Source: Acidimicrobiia bacterium
GTDB lineage: Bacteria > Actinomycetota > Acidimicrobiia > Acidimicrobiales > Poriferisodalaceae
Reading direction: 5' to 3'
Length of the DNA stretch: 64,000 bases
NCBI GenBank assembly: GCA_022820925.1
Contig: JAJEEO010000019.1
Location: 62,001 to 126,000, forward strand
This document shows positions 26,154 to 36,010 of this stretch, piece by piece. Position 1 is the first letter of the stretch; each line of letters opens with the position of its first letter. Both the position numbers and the translations under genes were made by a program. The notes beneath the pieces were generated by a model. It was given only the letters and a program-made list of their open reading frames with translations. It did not search any database and was not told where the DNA came from.

Positions 26154-27455
26154 GTGCTGATCGGCCGTCCGTTTCACGGCTGGCGCGTGGCGTGGGCCGG
26201 GTTCTGGGTGCTGTTCATCGTCTACGGCCTGCAGTTCAGCTACGGCACGTTCGAAGGAGCCATCAGCGCAGACACCGGCTGGTCGACCAACTGGCTGCAG
26301 CTCGCGTACGCGCTGTACATCCTCAGCTACAGCGCGATCAGCGTGTGGAGCGGGCAGCTCACCGACCGCATCGGCCCCCGTCAGGTCATCGCCACCGGCG
26401 CCCTGCTGCTGGCCGGCGGCTACCTGGTGCTGTCGTCCGCGCCGAACCTGGCGCTGGTATTCGTCGGGCTGGCGGTGATCGCGCCGCTGGGCATGTCGTC
26501 GTCGTGGGTGCCCGCCAATGCGACCGTCGTGCGCTGGTTCACTGCTCGGCGCGGCTTGGCGACCGGCATCGTGGGCTCGGGTGGCAGTGCCGGGGGCATC
26601 GTCGCACCGCCGATCGCTGCGTGGCTCGTCTCGCAGTTCGGCTGGCGCACGGCAATCGCCGTGATGGCCGTTGTGGGCGGCGCATTCATGGCGGCCACGG
26701 CCATGCTGTTCGTGCGCGATCCAGAGTCGATCAGCCAGCATCCCGACGGTCGCACGCCCGCTCGCGCCGAGCGCCCCCTCGCCCGCTCGCGGGTCGTGTC
26801 GAGGCCGGCGGGATTCGTCGTGGAAGCCACCCGCGGCAGCGTCGAGGACGCCGAGAATCCCCGCACGGCGTGGACGGCCTCCGCAGCGTGGCGCACCTCG
26901 GTGTTCTGGCGCATCTTCGGCATGTTCGCCCTGACCTTCGTCGTGGTGTTCGTGCCGTTCGCGCACGGCGTGCAGTACGCCCGCAGCCTCGGCTTCTCGT
27001 TGCAGTGGGCGTCGGGCGTCATCAGCTCGGTCGGCCTCGGCGGCCTCGTGGGGCGCATCGTGACCGGCCCGCTGTCGGACCGCATCGACCGCCGCCGAGC
27101 CATCGCCCTGGCGCTGGCGGTCGAGACGCTGTCGTTCGTCGGCATCGCAGTGGCCGACACACTGGTGCTGCTGTACGTCTCGGCCATCGCGTTCGGCATG
27201 TCGTACGGCGGCAGCGTGGCGGTCTTCCCGGCGCTGGTCGCCGACTACTTCGGCCGTACCCACGCCGGTGCGATCGTCGGCCGCTTCTTCGCGACCGCCG
27301 GGTCGTGCGCCGCGATCGGGCCCTACGTGGCGCAGTTGCTGCTGAATGCCACGGGGGGCTATGGCTGGACCTTCACGATGGCGGCAGTTGCCAACGCCTG
27401 CGCACTGGGCCTGGCGTTCACGCTGCCCCGGCCCGGTCTGCTGCCCAAGCGCTGA
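26154..27455 (+). CDS. MFS transporter, monocarboxylate/oxalate-formate type
   Basis: A 433-residue, 12-segment permease from GTG 26154. The opening HGWRVAWAGFWVLFIVYGLQFSYGTF in outline, GQLTDRIGPRQV loop motif and RRGLATGIVGSGGSAGG segment are typical of the OxlT/MCT-like branch carrying small carboxylates. A long hydrophilic linker (about residues 195-250) joins the halves. It follows the selenoprotein gene by 83 bp, so it could move that enzyme's substrate or product; this is inference. Confidence 0.86.
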   Translation: MLIGRPFHGWRVAWAGFWVLFIVYGLQFSYGTFEGAISADTGWSTNWLQLAYALYILSYSAISVWSGQLTDRIGPRQVIATGALLLAGGYLVLSSAPNLALVFVGLAVIAPLGMSSSWVPANATVVRWFTARRGLATGIVGSGGSAGGIVAPPIAAWLVSQFGWRTAIAVMAVVGGAFMAATAMLFVRDPESISQHPDGRTPARAERPLARSRVVSRPAGFVVEATRGSVEDAENPRTAWTASAAWRTSVFWRIFGMFALTFVVVFVPFAHGVQYARSLGFSLQWASGVISSVGLGGLVGRIVTGPLSDRIDRRRAIALALAVETLSFVGIAVADTLVLLYVSAIAFGMSYGGSVAVFPALVADYFGRTHAGAIVGRFFATAGSCAAIGPYVAQLLLNATGGYGWTFTMAAVANACALGLAFTLPRPGLLPKR

Positions 27456-27579
27456 TTCGCAGCGTCGCGCCGAGCCAGCCAAAGGTGAGCGCTCTCGTTT
27501 CACCGGCGGCAAATCGGGCTGACGGGTAGCCTCGCAGGTGGCCGCCGCACCCGCCGCCGCGGCGCATGAGGGGGATTCG

Positions 27580-30500
27580 ATGGCTCTCGCAGACTTCAAG
27601 CTCGAAGATCGCTTCGACCGTATGGAAGGCGACGTCGCGATGTCGGGCGTGCAGGCGCTGCTGCGCGTGCTGCTGGACCAGCTTCGTGCCGACCGCCGTG
27701 ACGGGTTGAACAACGCTGCGATGGTGTCGGGCTACCGCGGATCGCCGCTGGGCGGCATCGACTCGCTGATGCTCGGCAACGCCGAGGAGCTGAAGCAGAA
27801 CAACATCATGTTCGAGCCCGGTCTCAACGAAGACCTCGGCGCCACGATCGTGTGGGGCAGCCAGCTCGCCAATCGCAACTTCCAGGGCCGCTACGACGGC
27901 GTGCTGGGCATGTGGTACGGCAAGGCCCCCGGCGTCGACCGCTCCGGCGATGCGATCAAGCACGCCAACGTCTGCGGCGTCGACCCCAAGGGCGGCGTGC
28001 TGCTCGTAGCCGGCGACGACCCGGCGTCGAAGTCCTCCACGCTGGCGTCGGAGTCCGAGCCGGTCCTGATCCACTACCAGACGCCGATCCTGTATCCCGG
28101 GTCGGTGCAGGAGGTCATCGACTACGGGCGCTGGGGCTTCGAGCTGTCCCGCTACAGCGGCTTCTGGTCGGCGCTCAAGATCGTCACCAACGTGGCAGAC
28201 GGCTACGCGACGGTGCAGGTCGGCCCTGGCCGCGTGTCGGTGGCCCGCCCTGAGTTCGACTGGGAGGGCAAGCCCTGGGCGCATACCCAGCAGGACGCCC
28301 TGTTCGGCCCCAACGCGGTGCGCATGGAGCTCGAGATCCACGAGGGCCGCATGGTCGCGGTCGACAAATTCGTCGCAGCCAACAAGCTCAACTGCCAGAC
28401 GCTTCCCACCCGCGATGCCCGGATCGGGCTCGTCGCTGCGGGCAAGACCTACTACGACCTGCGCGAGGCGCTCGACCGCATGGGACTCGACGACTTCGAG
28501 CTGGAGCGCCGGGGCGTGCGCATCTGGAAGCCAGCGGTGGTGTGGCCGCTCGAGCCCACCAGCGTGCGCGAATTCGCCGACGGGCTTGACCTGATCGTCG
28601 CCGTGGAGGAGAAGCGCTCGATCATCGAGTCGCTCATCAAGGAGAACCTCTACGGCATGCCCGACGCGCCCGTCGTGCTCGGCAAGCGCGATCAGCAGGG
28701 CGGCTTCTGGTTCCCCGGCCACGGCGAGATGGACGCCGATCTCATCGCCCGCAAGATCCGTCCGTTCCTGGTGGACCGGCTCGGTCCCGAAGGCATCGGG
28801 CCCGCTGTGCCCGAGCGCATCACGATCCCGCTCGCGGTCACCACCTCGAAGGGCGAGAAGGCCGCCGGCCGCACGCCGGGGTTCTGCTCGGGCTGCCCGC
28901 ACAACCGCTCGACCTGGGTGCCCGAGGGCTCCGAGGCAGGCGGCGGCATCGGCTGTCACGGCATGGCGGCCATGACGCCGACGCGCAACGTCCGCGGCAC
29001 CACCCAGATGGGCGGCGAGGGCTGCCAGTGGGTCGGCGCAGCGCCGTTCGTGACCATGGAGCACCGGTTCCAGAACATCGGCGACGGCACCTACCACCAC
29101 TCCGGTTCGCTGGCCCTGCGTCAGGCGGTGGCTGCAGGCACCAACGTCACCTACAAGATCCTCTTCAACGGCGCAGTGGCCATGACCGGCGGCCAGGACG
29201 TGGACGGCGGCATGGCCGTGCCCGAGCTCACTCGCTCGGTGCACGCCGAGGGCGTCGCCAAGGTGATGGTGGTCACCGACGACCCCAAGAAGTACCCCGC
29301 CGACGCGGAGTTCGCTCCCGACACCGAGATCTGGCACCGGGATCGCATGGATGAAGCACAGCGGCTGCTGCGCGACATCGAGGGCTGCACGGTGCTGATC
29401 TACGACCAGGCCTGCGCAGCCGAGCTGCGGCGCGACCGCAAGCGCGGCAAGGTGGCCGAGCCCACGATGCGGGTGTTCATCAACGAGGCGGTCTGCGAGG
29501 GCTGCGGCGACTGCGGCGAGAAGTCGAGCTGTCTGAGCGTGCAGCCCGTCGAGACCGAGTTCGGCCGCAAGACCCAGATCCACCAGTCGTCGTGCAACAA
29601 GGATTTCACCTGCCTCGACGGCGACTGCCCGGCGTTCATCGAGGTGGTGCCGGCGGGGAAGGTCCCCACCAAGGCCACCGTGGCCACCGAGCACATCGGC
29701 GACGACCTGCCCGAGCCTGACCGGATCGACGAGGGCAACATCTTGATGATGGGCATCGGCGGCACCGGGGTGGTGACCGTCAACCAGATGCTCGCCACCG
29801 CTGCGCTGCTCGACGGCAAGCAGGCCAACGGTCTCGACCAGACCGGTCTCGCCCAGAAGGGCGGCCCGGTGCTGTCGAACCTCAAGGTCCGGCGCCTCGG
29901 GGCGAACGGCGACGACACTCCCGCGGCGGATCACGACGGCGGCGACGAGGCCAACAAGGTCGGCGTCGGGGAGGCTGACGCCTACATCGTGTTCGACCTG
30001 CTGACCGGCACCAACCCGGCAAACCTCGACAAGGCGCTGGCCGGCAAGACCGTTGCCGTCGTGTCGTCGTCGAAGGTGCCCACCACGTCGATGGTGCGGG
30101 ACACCTCCGCCGAGTTCCCCGAGTGGACCGCCTTCCAGCGGGTCATCGACGAATCGACCAGCCCAGAGCGCAACGTCTACTTCGATGCGGGCACGCTGTC
30201 GGACAGCCTGTTCCGCTCGCACATGCCGGCCAACGTGCTGGTGGTGGGCGCCGCTTACCAGGCGGGCGTGGTGCCGATCAGCGCTTCTGCCATCGAGCGG
30301 GCCATCGAGCTGAACGGCGTTGCGGTGGAGATGAACACCCAGGCGTTCCGCATCGGCCGCAAGATCGTGCTCGACCCCGACTTCCTGGGGACCCTCGAGG
30401 TCGAGCGGGTCGGCAAGGTCAAGCGTGAGGTCGGACCGTCGAGGCGCGAGCAGGACCTGATCGACACGGTGCCCAACCAGTCTGAGGAACTGGCCCGGCT

Positions 30501-31101
30501 GATGCGCATCCGGGTGCCCGACCTGGTCGCCTACCAGAACCACGCATATGCAGCGGCGTACGCGTCCTTCATTGCCAAGGTGCGTGAGGCCGAGGCCGCT
30601 GCGGGCAGCGAGACGGCGCTCAGCGAGGCCGTGGCCACGTACCTCTACAAGCTGATGGCCTACAAGGACGAGTACGAGGTGGCCCGGCTGCACCGCTCGG
30701 CGGCGTTCAAGCAGGCTGTGCGCGACCAGTTCGGCGACAAGAGCGAGGTCACCTACAAGCTGCACCCGCCGATCATGCGGCGCATGGGCGTCGAGAAGAA
30801 GATCGGCCTCGGCCGCTCTGGCGACATGGCGTTCGCCTTGCTGGCGCGGATGAAGGGCCTGCGCGGCGGAGCGCTGGACGTCTTCGGCAGGACTGCACAC
30901 CGGAGGATGGAGCGGGAGCTGATCGACGAGTACCGCGGGATGATCGAGCGGGCACTCGACACGTTGGGCGCAGGCGACGATGCTGCCTACGCCCGAGCTG
31001 TGGAGATCGCGCGGCTGCCCGACATGATCCGCGGCTACGAGGAGATCAAAGAGAACAACGTCGAGCTGTTCCGGGCCCGCGCAGCCGAACTCGGCGCCTG
31101 A
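27580..31101 (+). CDS. Indolepyruvate ferredoxin oxidoreductase family protein (fused subunits)
   Basis: A 1173-residue single-chain 2-oxoacid:ferredoxin oxidoreductase. ATG 27580 has GGGGGA 5 nt upstream. Order of parts: pyrimidine-binding N-domain, thiamine diphosphate domain with FCSGCPHN (about 435), GGGIGCHGMAAM and GGEGCQWVG, a ferredoxin-like Cys cluster VCEGCGDCGEKSSC (about 638), then the gamma domain GIGGTGVVTVNQML (about 726). Such enzymes convert aryl-pyruvates to aryl-acetyl-CoA while reducing ferredoxin. An aldoxime dehydratase-like gene follows 10 bp later, suggesting a shared aromatic amino acid role. Confidence 0.9.
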   Translation: MALADFKLEDRFDRMEGDVAMSGVQALLRVLLDQLRADRRDGLNNAAMVSGYRGSPLGGIDSLMLGNAEELKQNNIMFEPGLNEDLGATIVWGSQLANRNFQGRYDGVLGMWYGKAPGVDRSGDAIKHANVCGVDPKGGVLLVAGDDPASKSSTLASESEPVLIHYQTPILYPGSVQEVIDYGRWGFELSRYSGFWSALKIVTNVADGYATVQVGPGRVSVARPEFDWEGKPWAHTQQDALFGPNAVRMELEIHEGRMVAVDKFVAANKLNCQTLPTRDARIGLVAAGKTYYDLREALDRMGLDDFELERRGVRIWKPAVVWPLEPTSVREFADGLDLIVAVEEKRSIIESLIKENLYGMPDAPVVLGKRDQQGGFWFPGHGEMDADLIARKIRPFLVDRLGPEGIGPAVPERITIPLAVTTSKGEKAAGRTPGFCSGCPHNRSTWVPEGSEAGGGIGCHGMAAMTPTRNVRGTTQMGGEGCQWVGAAPFVTMEHRFQNIGDGTYHHSGSLALRQAVAAGTNVTYKILFNGAVAMTGGQDVDGGMAVPELTRSVHAEGVAKVMVVTDDPKKYPADAEFAPDTEIWHRDRMDEAQRLLRDIEGCTVLIYDQACAAELRRDRKRGKVAEPTMRVFINEAVCEGCGDCGEKSSCLSVQPVETEFGRKTQIHQSSCNKDFTCLDGDCPAFIEVVPAGKVPTKATVATEHIGDDLPEPDRIDEGNILMMGIGGTGVVTVNQMLATAALLDGKQANGLDQTGLAQKGGPVLSNLKVRRLGANGDDTPAADHDGGDEANKVGVGEADAYIVFDLLTGTNPANLDKALAGKTVAVVSSSKVPTTSMVRDTSAEFPEWTAFQRVIDESTSPERNVYFDAGTLSDSLFRSHMPANVLVVGAAYQAGVVPISASAIERAIELNGVAVEMNTQAFRIGRKIVLDPDFLGTLEVERVGKVKREVGPSRREQDLIDTVPNQSEELARLMRIRVPDLVAYQNHAYAAAYASFIAKVREAEAAAGSETALSEAVATYLYKLMAYKDEYEVARLHRSAAFKQAVRDQFGDKSEVTYKLHPPIMRRMGVEKKIGLGRSGDMAFALLARMKGLRGGALDVFGRTAHRRMERELIDEYRGMIERALDTLGAGDDAAYARAVEIARLPDMIRGYEEIKENNVELFRARAAELGA

Positions 31102-31111
31102 GCGGGTCGGC

Positions 31112-32041
31112 ATGGCTGCCAACCGGCCCGAGGGGCATACGCCCAGCGCACCGGCGTGGTGCGTGGTCGACTTTCCCGAGCTGACGGCCTATTCGATGGT
31201 CTTCTCGAAAGGGCCTGACAACGCCGATACCTTGTCCGCGCTGCAGGCGGCATTGACAGGCGGCGAGCACCGGCCTGATCATGTCGAGCGGGCCCGGGTG
31301 GTCAACTTCACCGAGGAGGGTGACGACGCCGAGGAAGCCCAAGGCGATGCCGAGACCGTGTTCATGGCCTACTGGGTCGATCCGGCGATCTACGAGCGCT
31401 GGCGGGACGGCTGCGGCGTGCTCGAACGCGACGGGGTCTATTGCGAGACGGCCGTCATTCCGGCGGAGCGCTGGGAGACAATTGCCGGCACCAAGCGGCC
31501 GCTGCCGGGCGTGCGCAACCTGACGTCGGTGGACCTCACCGAGCTGCACGACTACTGGGGCGCTGCGCGAGATCGCATGGCCGCCAGCGCAGACGACCCG
31601 TTCGATGCCGCGCCGGGCTCGCCGCTGCCCGCCAATCTCTGCCTCATCCGCTCCGGTCAGAAGTGGGACGAGTGCCTCGACGACGAGCGCGATATGTACT
31701 TCACCGACATCGAGCCGAAGCTGCGGGCCGGCATCGAGTTCTTGGCCGCCAACCGCGACTCCGGCTGCATCTCGAGCAGATTCCTGCGAGAGCAGTCCAT
31801 CGACGGCGAGGATCTCGAGTCCACGAGCTTCGTCGGCTGGTTCGACGACTTGGCGTCACTGGAAGCCTGGTCCCGGTCGCACTCCACGCACCTGGCGATC
31901 TTCCACTCGTTCCTGTCAACAGTGCATCTGTTGGGGCGCCCGCCCAAGCTGCGGCTGTGGCACGAAGTGTCGGTGCTGCCCGAAGGCGGCGTGGAACTGG
32001 TCAATACCGAGCTGTCCCCTTTGGCCGAGCTCATCTCCTGA
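31112..32041 (+). CDS. Aldoxime dehydratase (phenylacetaldoxime dehydratase) family protein
   Basis: A 309-residue protein matching haem-containing Oxd enzymes that dehydrate aldoximes to nitriles. The C-terminal signature is seen: LEAWSRSHSTHLAIFHSF, with H257 or H260 as candidate haem ligand, and LRLWHEVSVL with H284 as candidate distal histidine. Acidic central region and length fit the family (about 350) though slightly short. It begins 10 bp after the indolepyruvate oxidoreductase. No nitrilase or nitrile hydratase is adjacent. Assignment is by motif; catalytic activity is unproven. Confidence 0.8.
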   Translation: MAANRPEGHTPSAPAWCVVDFPELTAYSMVFSKGPDNADTLSALQAALTGGEHRPDHVERARVVNFTEEGDDAEEAQGDAETVFMAYWVDPAIYERWRDGCGVLERDGVYCETAVIPAERWETIAGTKRPLPGVRNLTSVDLTELHDYWGAARDRMAASADDPFDAAPGSPLPANLCLIRSGQKWDECLDDERDMYFTDIEPKLRAGIEFLAANRDSGCISSRFLREQSIDGEDLESTSFVGWFDDLASLEAWSRSHSTHLAIFHSFLSTVHLLGRPPKLRLWHEVSVLPEGGVELVNTELSPLAELIS

Positions 32042-32094
32042 CAACCAGCCAGTGACTTCAGCACCGCCGCACGGCATTCGTAGGCTGTGATGTT

Positions 32095-33498
32095 GTGACT
32101 GACGCCCACCGGGGGCCTGCGCCGATGCCCGAGGCCCTGAAGGGCCTCGACATTGCGTCGTCGGTGCTGGACCTTGTGGGCCGCACGCCGATGGTCCGGC
32201 TGAGGAAAGTCGAGCCGCACATCGCCACGCCGGTCGTCGCCAAGCTGGAAACCACCAACCCCGGCGGCTCGGTGAAAGACCGCGCCGCGGTGGCGATGAT
32301 CGACGCCGCCGAAGCTGACGGCTCGCTGCAGCCGGGCGGCGTGATCGTGGAACCCACGTCGGGAAACACCGGCGTGGGCCTCGCCGTGGTTGCTGCGCAG
32401 CGCGGCTACCGGTGCATCTTCGTATGCACCGACAAGGTGGCGCCCGAGAAGGTGGCGCTGCTGCGGGCCTATGGCGCAGAGGTGGTGGTCTGCCCTGTGG
32501 CGGTTGCACCCGACGATCCCCGCTCGTACTACTCGACCGCGGAGCGCTTGAGGAGCGAGACGCCAGGTGCCTACTCGCCGAACCAGTACGGCAACCCGAC
32601 AAACCCCCAAGCGCACTACGAAACGACTGGACCAGAGATCTGGGCACAGACCGAGGGCCGCATCACCCACTTCGTAACGGGTGCAGGCACAGGCGGCACC
32701 GTCACCGGCGTAGGTCGCTACCTCAAAGAACAGGATCCCGGCATACAGGTCGTGATCGCCGACCCGCCCGAGTCGGTGTATGTCGGCGGCGACGGGCGGC
32801 CCTACTTGGTGGAAGGCATCGGCGAGGACTTCTGGCCGTCCACCTACGATCCCGGCGTCGTCGACCGTGGAATCCCCGTGACCGATGCCGAGTCGTTCGC
32901 GATGGCACGTCGGGTTGCCCAGCGCGAGGGCCTGCTGATCGGCGGTTCCGGCGGCACGGCTGTGACGGGCGCATTCGCCGTTGCCGCGGAACTCGATGCC
33001 GCCGGCCGCTCGGAGGAGTCGTTAGTGGTCACGCTCATTCCGGACTCGGGCCGTGGCTACCTCAGTCGGGTGTTCGACGACGAGTGGATGGCACAGATGG
33101 GGTTCCTGCCGCAGGTGCCCGGGCCCGGAACGGTGAGCAGCCTCGTCGGTGGCGAGTTCGTGTTCGTGCGGCCCGACGACACCGTGGACGCTGCGCGGCA
33201 ACGCATGGATCGAACGGGATTGCGTGCCGTTCCGGTGTGCAAAGGCGAGATGCCGCTGGCCGCTGCTCAGGTGGTGGGTTCGGTTGCCCAAGACGGGCTG
33301 CTGGCGGTGGAGGGCAGCGCCAAGGTGTCTGCGGCGATCGAACCGCCTCTGCCTGCCGTCGGCATCGGAGAACCAGTCGGTCGAATCGCCGAGCTGCTGG
33401 CCCGAGCCGACCTGCTCGCGGGACCCGAAGCGGTCGTGGTCTACGACCGAGGCAGGCCCGTCGCGACGCTCGGCGCGGACGCAATCGGAGACAGTTGA
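32095..33498 (+). CDS. cbs: Cystathionine beta-synthase
   Basis: A 467-residue PLP enzyme joining homocysteine and serine. K61 in GGSVKDRAA binds PLP, PTSGNTGVG holds the phosphate/carboxylate site, and GTGGTVTGVGRYL follows. Residues about 335-467 form the C-terminal pair of CBS domains. GTG 32095 is used; ATG at 32125 is possible. Its stop overlaps the next start (TGATG), coupling it to the cystathionine gamma enzyme, the normal pair for reverse transsulfuration. Confidence 0.92.
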   Translation: MTDAHRGPAPMPEALKGLDIASSVLDLVGRTPMVRLRKVEPHIATPVVAKLETTNPGGSVKDRAAVAMIDAAEADGSLQPGGVIVEPTSGNTGVGLAVVAAQRGYRCIFVCTDKVAPEKVALLRAYGAEVVVCPVAVAPDDPRSYYSTAERLRSETPGAYSPNQYGNPTNPQAHYETTGPEIWAQTEGRITHFVTGAGTGGTVTGVGRYLKEQDPGIQVVIADPPESVYVGGDGRPYLVEGIGEDFWPSTYDPGVVDRGIPVTDAESFAMARRVAQREGLLIGGSGGTAVTGAFAVAAELDAAGRSEESLVVTLIPDSGRGYLSRVFDDEWMAQMGFLPQVPGPGTVSSLVGGEFVFVRPDDTVDAARQRMDRTGLRAVPVCKGEMPLAAAQVVGSVAQDGLLAVEGSAKVSAAIEPPLPAVGIGEPVGRIAELLARADLLAGPEAVVVYDRGRPVATLGADAIGDS

Positions 33499-34682
33499 TG
33501 CTGGGCGGCGATCCGCAGGTGTCGGGCTTCGAGGACCCCGACGAGTTCGGCTTCGAAACGCGGGCGATACGGGCGGGCCAGCCTCACGATCCCTACACGG
33601 GCGCGGTGGTCACCCCGATCTCGCTGGCCACGACCTTCGCCCAGGAAGCGGTCGGCCAGCCGCGGCACGGCTACGAGTACGGCCGCACGGGGAACCCGAC
33701 CCGTCACGCCTACCAAGTCTGCGTGGCGTCGCTGGAAGGCGCCCGCCACGGGTTCGCCTTCGCCAGCGGGCTGGCGGCGTCGGATGCGCTGCTGCGGGTG
33801 CTGCGCCCTGGCGACAGCCTGCTGCTCGGCGATGACGCCTACGGCGGCACGTTCCGGCTCATCGCCAAGGTGTTCGGCAACGCCGGTGTCGGGCTCTCGG
33901 CGGTCGATCTCACCGCCCCCGACAAGATCCGCGACGCCTGGACGTCGAGCACCCGCATGGTGTGGCTGGAAACGCCCACCAACCCGTTGCTGACGGTGTT
34001 CGATATCGAAGCCATCTGCGCAGTCACCCATGAACTGGGCGGCATCGTGGTGGTGGACAACACCTTTGCCACGCCGTACCTGCAGCGGCCGCTGGGGCTG
34101 GGCGCCGATGCCGTGCTGCACTCGGCCACCAAGTACCTCGGCGGCCACAGCGACGTCGTCGGTGGTTTCGTAGCCACCAACGACGACGAGCTGGCCGACC
34201 ACCTGGTGTTCACCCAGAACGCCGTGGGCGCCGTGCCGAGCCCGTTCGACTGCTACCTGGCCTTGCGGGGCACCAAGACGCTCGGCGTACGGATGGACCG
34301 TCACTGCGAGAACGCGCACGCGGTGGTCGGATTGCTGGAGGAGCATCCGGCAGTGCGCTCGGTGCTGTACCCCGGCCTTCCCGATCATCTCGGACACGAC
34401 ATCGGCTGTCGCCAGATGAGCGGCTTCGGCGGCATGGTGTCGTTCCGACTGCACGGCGGGAGAGCCGCGGCCGAGCAGGTCGCAGCGTCGACCAAGGTCT
34501 TCACCCTCGCAGAGTCGCTGGGCGCAGTCGAATCGCTGATCGAGCATCCCGGCGCGATGACCCACGCATCGGCTGCTGGTTCGGCCTTGGAGGTCCCCGA
34601 CGATCTGGTTCGACTGTCGGTTGGGCTCGAGACGGAAAGCGATCTGCTGGACGACCTCGGCGCCGCCCTCGACACAGCATGA
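33498..34682 (+). CDS. Cystathionine gamma-synthase/gamma-lyase
   Basis: A 394-residue Cys/Met metabolism PLP enzyme. The PLP lysine is K212 in SATKYLGGHSDVVGG; YEYGRTGNPTR and LETPTNPLL are family motifs. ATG 33498 shares its A with the stop of cbs. Sequence alone does not separate synthase from lyase; the coupling to cbs favours gamma-lyase activity, giving cysteine from cystathionine. It completes a transsulfuration pair. Confidence 0.92.
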   Translation: MLGGDPQVSGFEDPDEFGFETRAIRAGQPHDPYTGAVVTPISLATTFAQEAVGQPRHGYEYGRTGNPTRHAYQVCVASLEGARHGFAFASGLAASDALLRVLRPGDSLLLGDDAYGGTFRLIAKVFGNAGVGLSAVDLTAPDKIRDAWTSSTRMVWLETPTNPLLTVFDIEAICAVTHELGGIVVVDNTFATPYLQRPLGLGADAVLHSATKYLGGHSDVVGGFVATNDDELADHLVFTQNAVGAVPSPFDCYLALRGTKTLGVRMDRHCENAHAVVGLLEEHPAVRSVLYPGLPDHLGHDIGCRQMSGFGGMVSFRLHGGRAAAEQVAASTKVFTLAESLGAVESLIEHPGAMTHASAAGSALEVPDDLVRLSVGLETESDLLDDLGAALDTA

Positions 34683-34773
34683 AACACGGTTATGAGCGGC
34701 TGGCCTGCAATGATGTGATGATCAGCCGCCCCATTGCCCGCTGGCGCAACTGCGCGCGACGAGGAGAGAAGTG

Positions 34774-35970
34774 ATGGAAGGCAACATTGCCTGGATACTG
34801 ACCGCAGCGGCCTTGGTGCTGTTCATGGTGCCGGGCCTGGCGCTGTTCTACGGCGGCATGGTGCGGGCCAAGAACGCGCTGAACATGCTCAACATGAACA
34901 TGTGATGCCTCGGCATCGTGCCGGTGATCTGGGTGCTCGTCGGGTACAGCCTTGCGGCGGGCGAGAGCGGCCTGCCGATCATCGGCGACTTCTCGCTGAT
35001 GGGCATGGCCGGCATTCACGACGCCGAAGGACTGGCCACGTTCGCATTCCTGATGACGTTCGCGGCCATCACCCCGGCGCTCATCTCGGGCGCGGTCGCC
35101 GACCGCATGAAGTTCTCCGCCTGGATGGTGTTTGTGCCGGTGTGGTCGCTGCTGGTGTACGCGCCGGTCGTGTACTGGGTGTACGGCGCCGATGGCTGGA
35201 TCTTCAACCTGCCCGCCCACGACTTCGCGGGCGGCACTGCGATCCACGTGAACGCGGGCGCAGCAGCGATGGCCCTGGCGCTGGTCGTCGGCCGGCGCTC
35301 CGGCTGGCCCGACAACCGGCCCGTCCCGCACAACGTGCCGTTCGTGATGCTGGGCGCGGGCATCCTGTGGTTCGGCTGGTTCGGCTTCAATGCCGGGTCG
35401 GCCCTGGCGGCCGACGGCGCGGCGGCGCAGGCGTTCGTGAACACGTTCATCGCTGCGGCGGCCGGCATGGTGGGCTGGGCGTTCGCCGAGTACGCACGGC
35501 ACCAGCGGGTGTCCACCATCGGAATCGCGTCGGGCGTCGTGGCGGCGCTGGTGGCCATCACTCCCGCGGCGGGCTTCGTGGGCTCGATGCACTCGCTGGC
35601 ATTCGGCGCGATCGCCGGTGTGGTCTGCTTCTTCGCCATCGAGGCCAAGTTCCGGGTCGGCTTCGACGACAGCCTCGACGTGGTCGGCATCCACTGGGTT
35701 GGCGGCGCAGTAGGCGGAATACTGCTCGGCTTCTTCGCCGACGCGTCTGCAGTGCCCGGCGGCGACTTCATCGACGGCGTGTTCTTCGGCGGCGGCGTGC
35801 TGCTGTGGAATCAGGTCCTGTCGATCGCCGTGGTTACCGTGTACTCGTTCGTCGCAACGTGGATCATCGCCAGCGTGATCAAGGCGACCATGGGCATCCG
35901 GGTCTCAGCAGAGGTCGAGATGGCCGGCATCGACGTGAGCGACCACGGCGAGGCCGCCTACCAGCTGTAG
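34774..35970 (+). CDS. amt: Ammonium transporter (Amt), interrupted by in-frame TGA
   Basis: From ATG 34774 (GAGGAGAG ribosome binding site) the frame encodes the Amt N-terminus with GLALFYGGMVRAKNALNML, meets TGA at 34903-34905 (codon 44), and continues in the same frame to 35970 with the rest of the channel (WVLVGYSLA, FAGGTAIHVNAG, GSMHSLAFGAIAGV, VGGAVGG). Without the TGA it would be a normal 398-residue, 11-helix Amt. The TGA falls where relatives carry an aromatic or aliphatic residue in a membrane helix. No SECIS-like hairpin sits 11 nt downstream, unlike the two selenoprotein genes. It is probably a nonsense change or sequence error; a GTG at 34918 could at most yield a truncated product. 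No glnK follows. Confidence 0.85.
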
Positions 35971-36010
35971 CGCTCCGGCGGACGGCGGGCCGCGAGCTAG
36001 GTTGCCCGCC

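Noticed and set aside
27418-31122. A 1234-residue open frame opposite the indolepyruvate oxidoreductase gene
   Set aside because: It is an antisense shadow produced by high third-position GC; composition is His/Arg/Val-rich low complexity and no domain is recognisable.
34903-34905. Ammonium transporter TGA as a third selenocysteine codon
   Set aside because: No hairpin with a GU loop 11 nt downstream, and no known Amt selenoprotein; the position lies inside a membrane helix rather than a redox motif.
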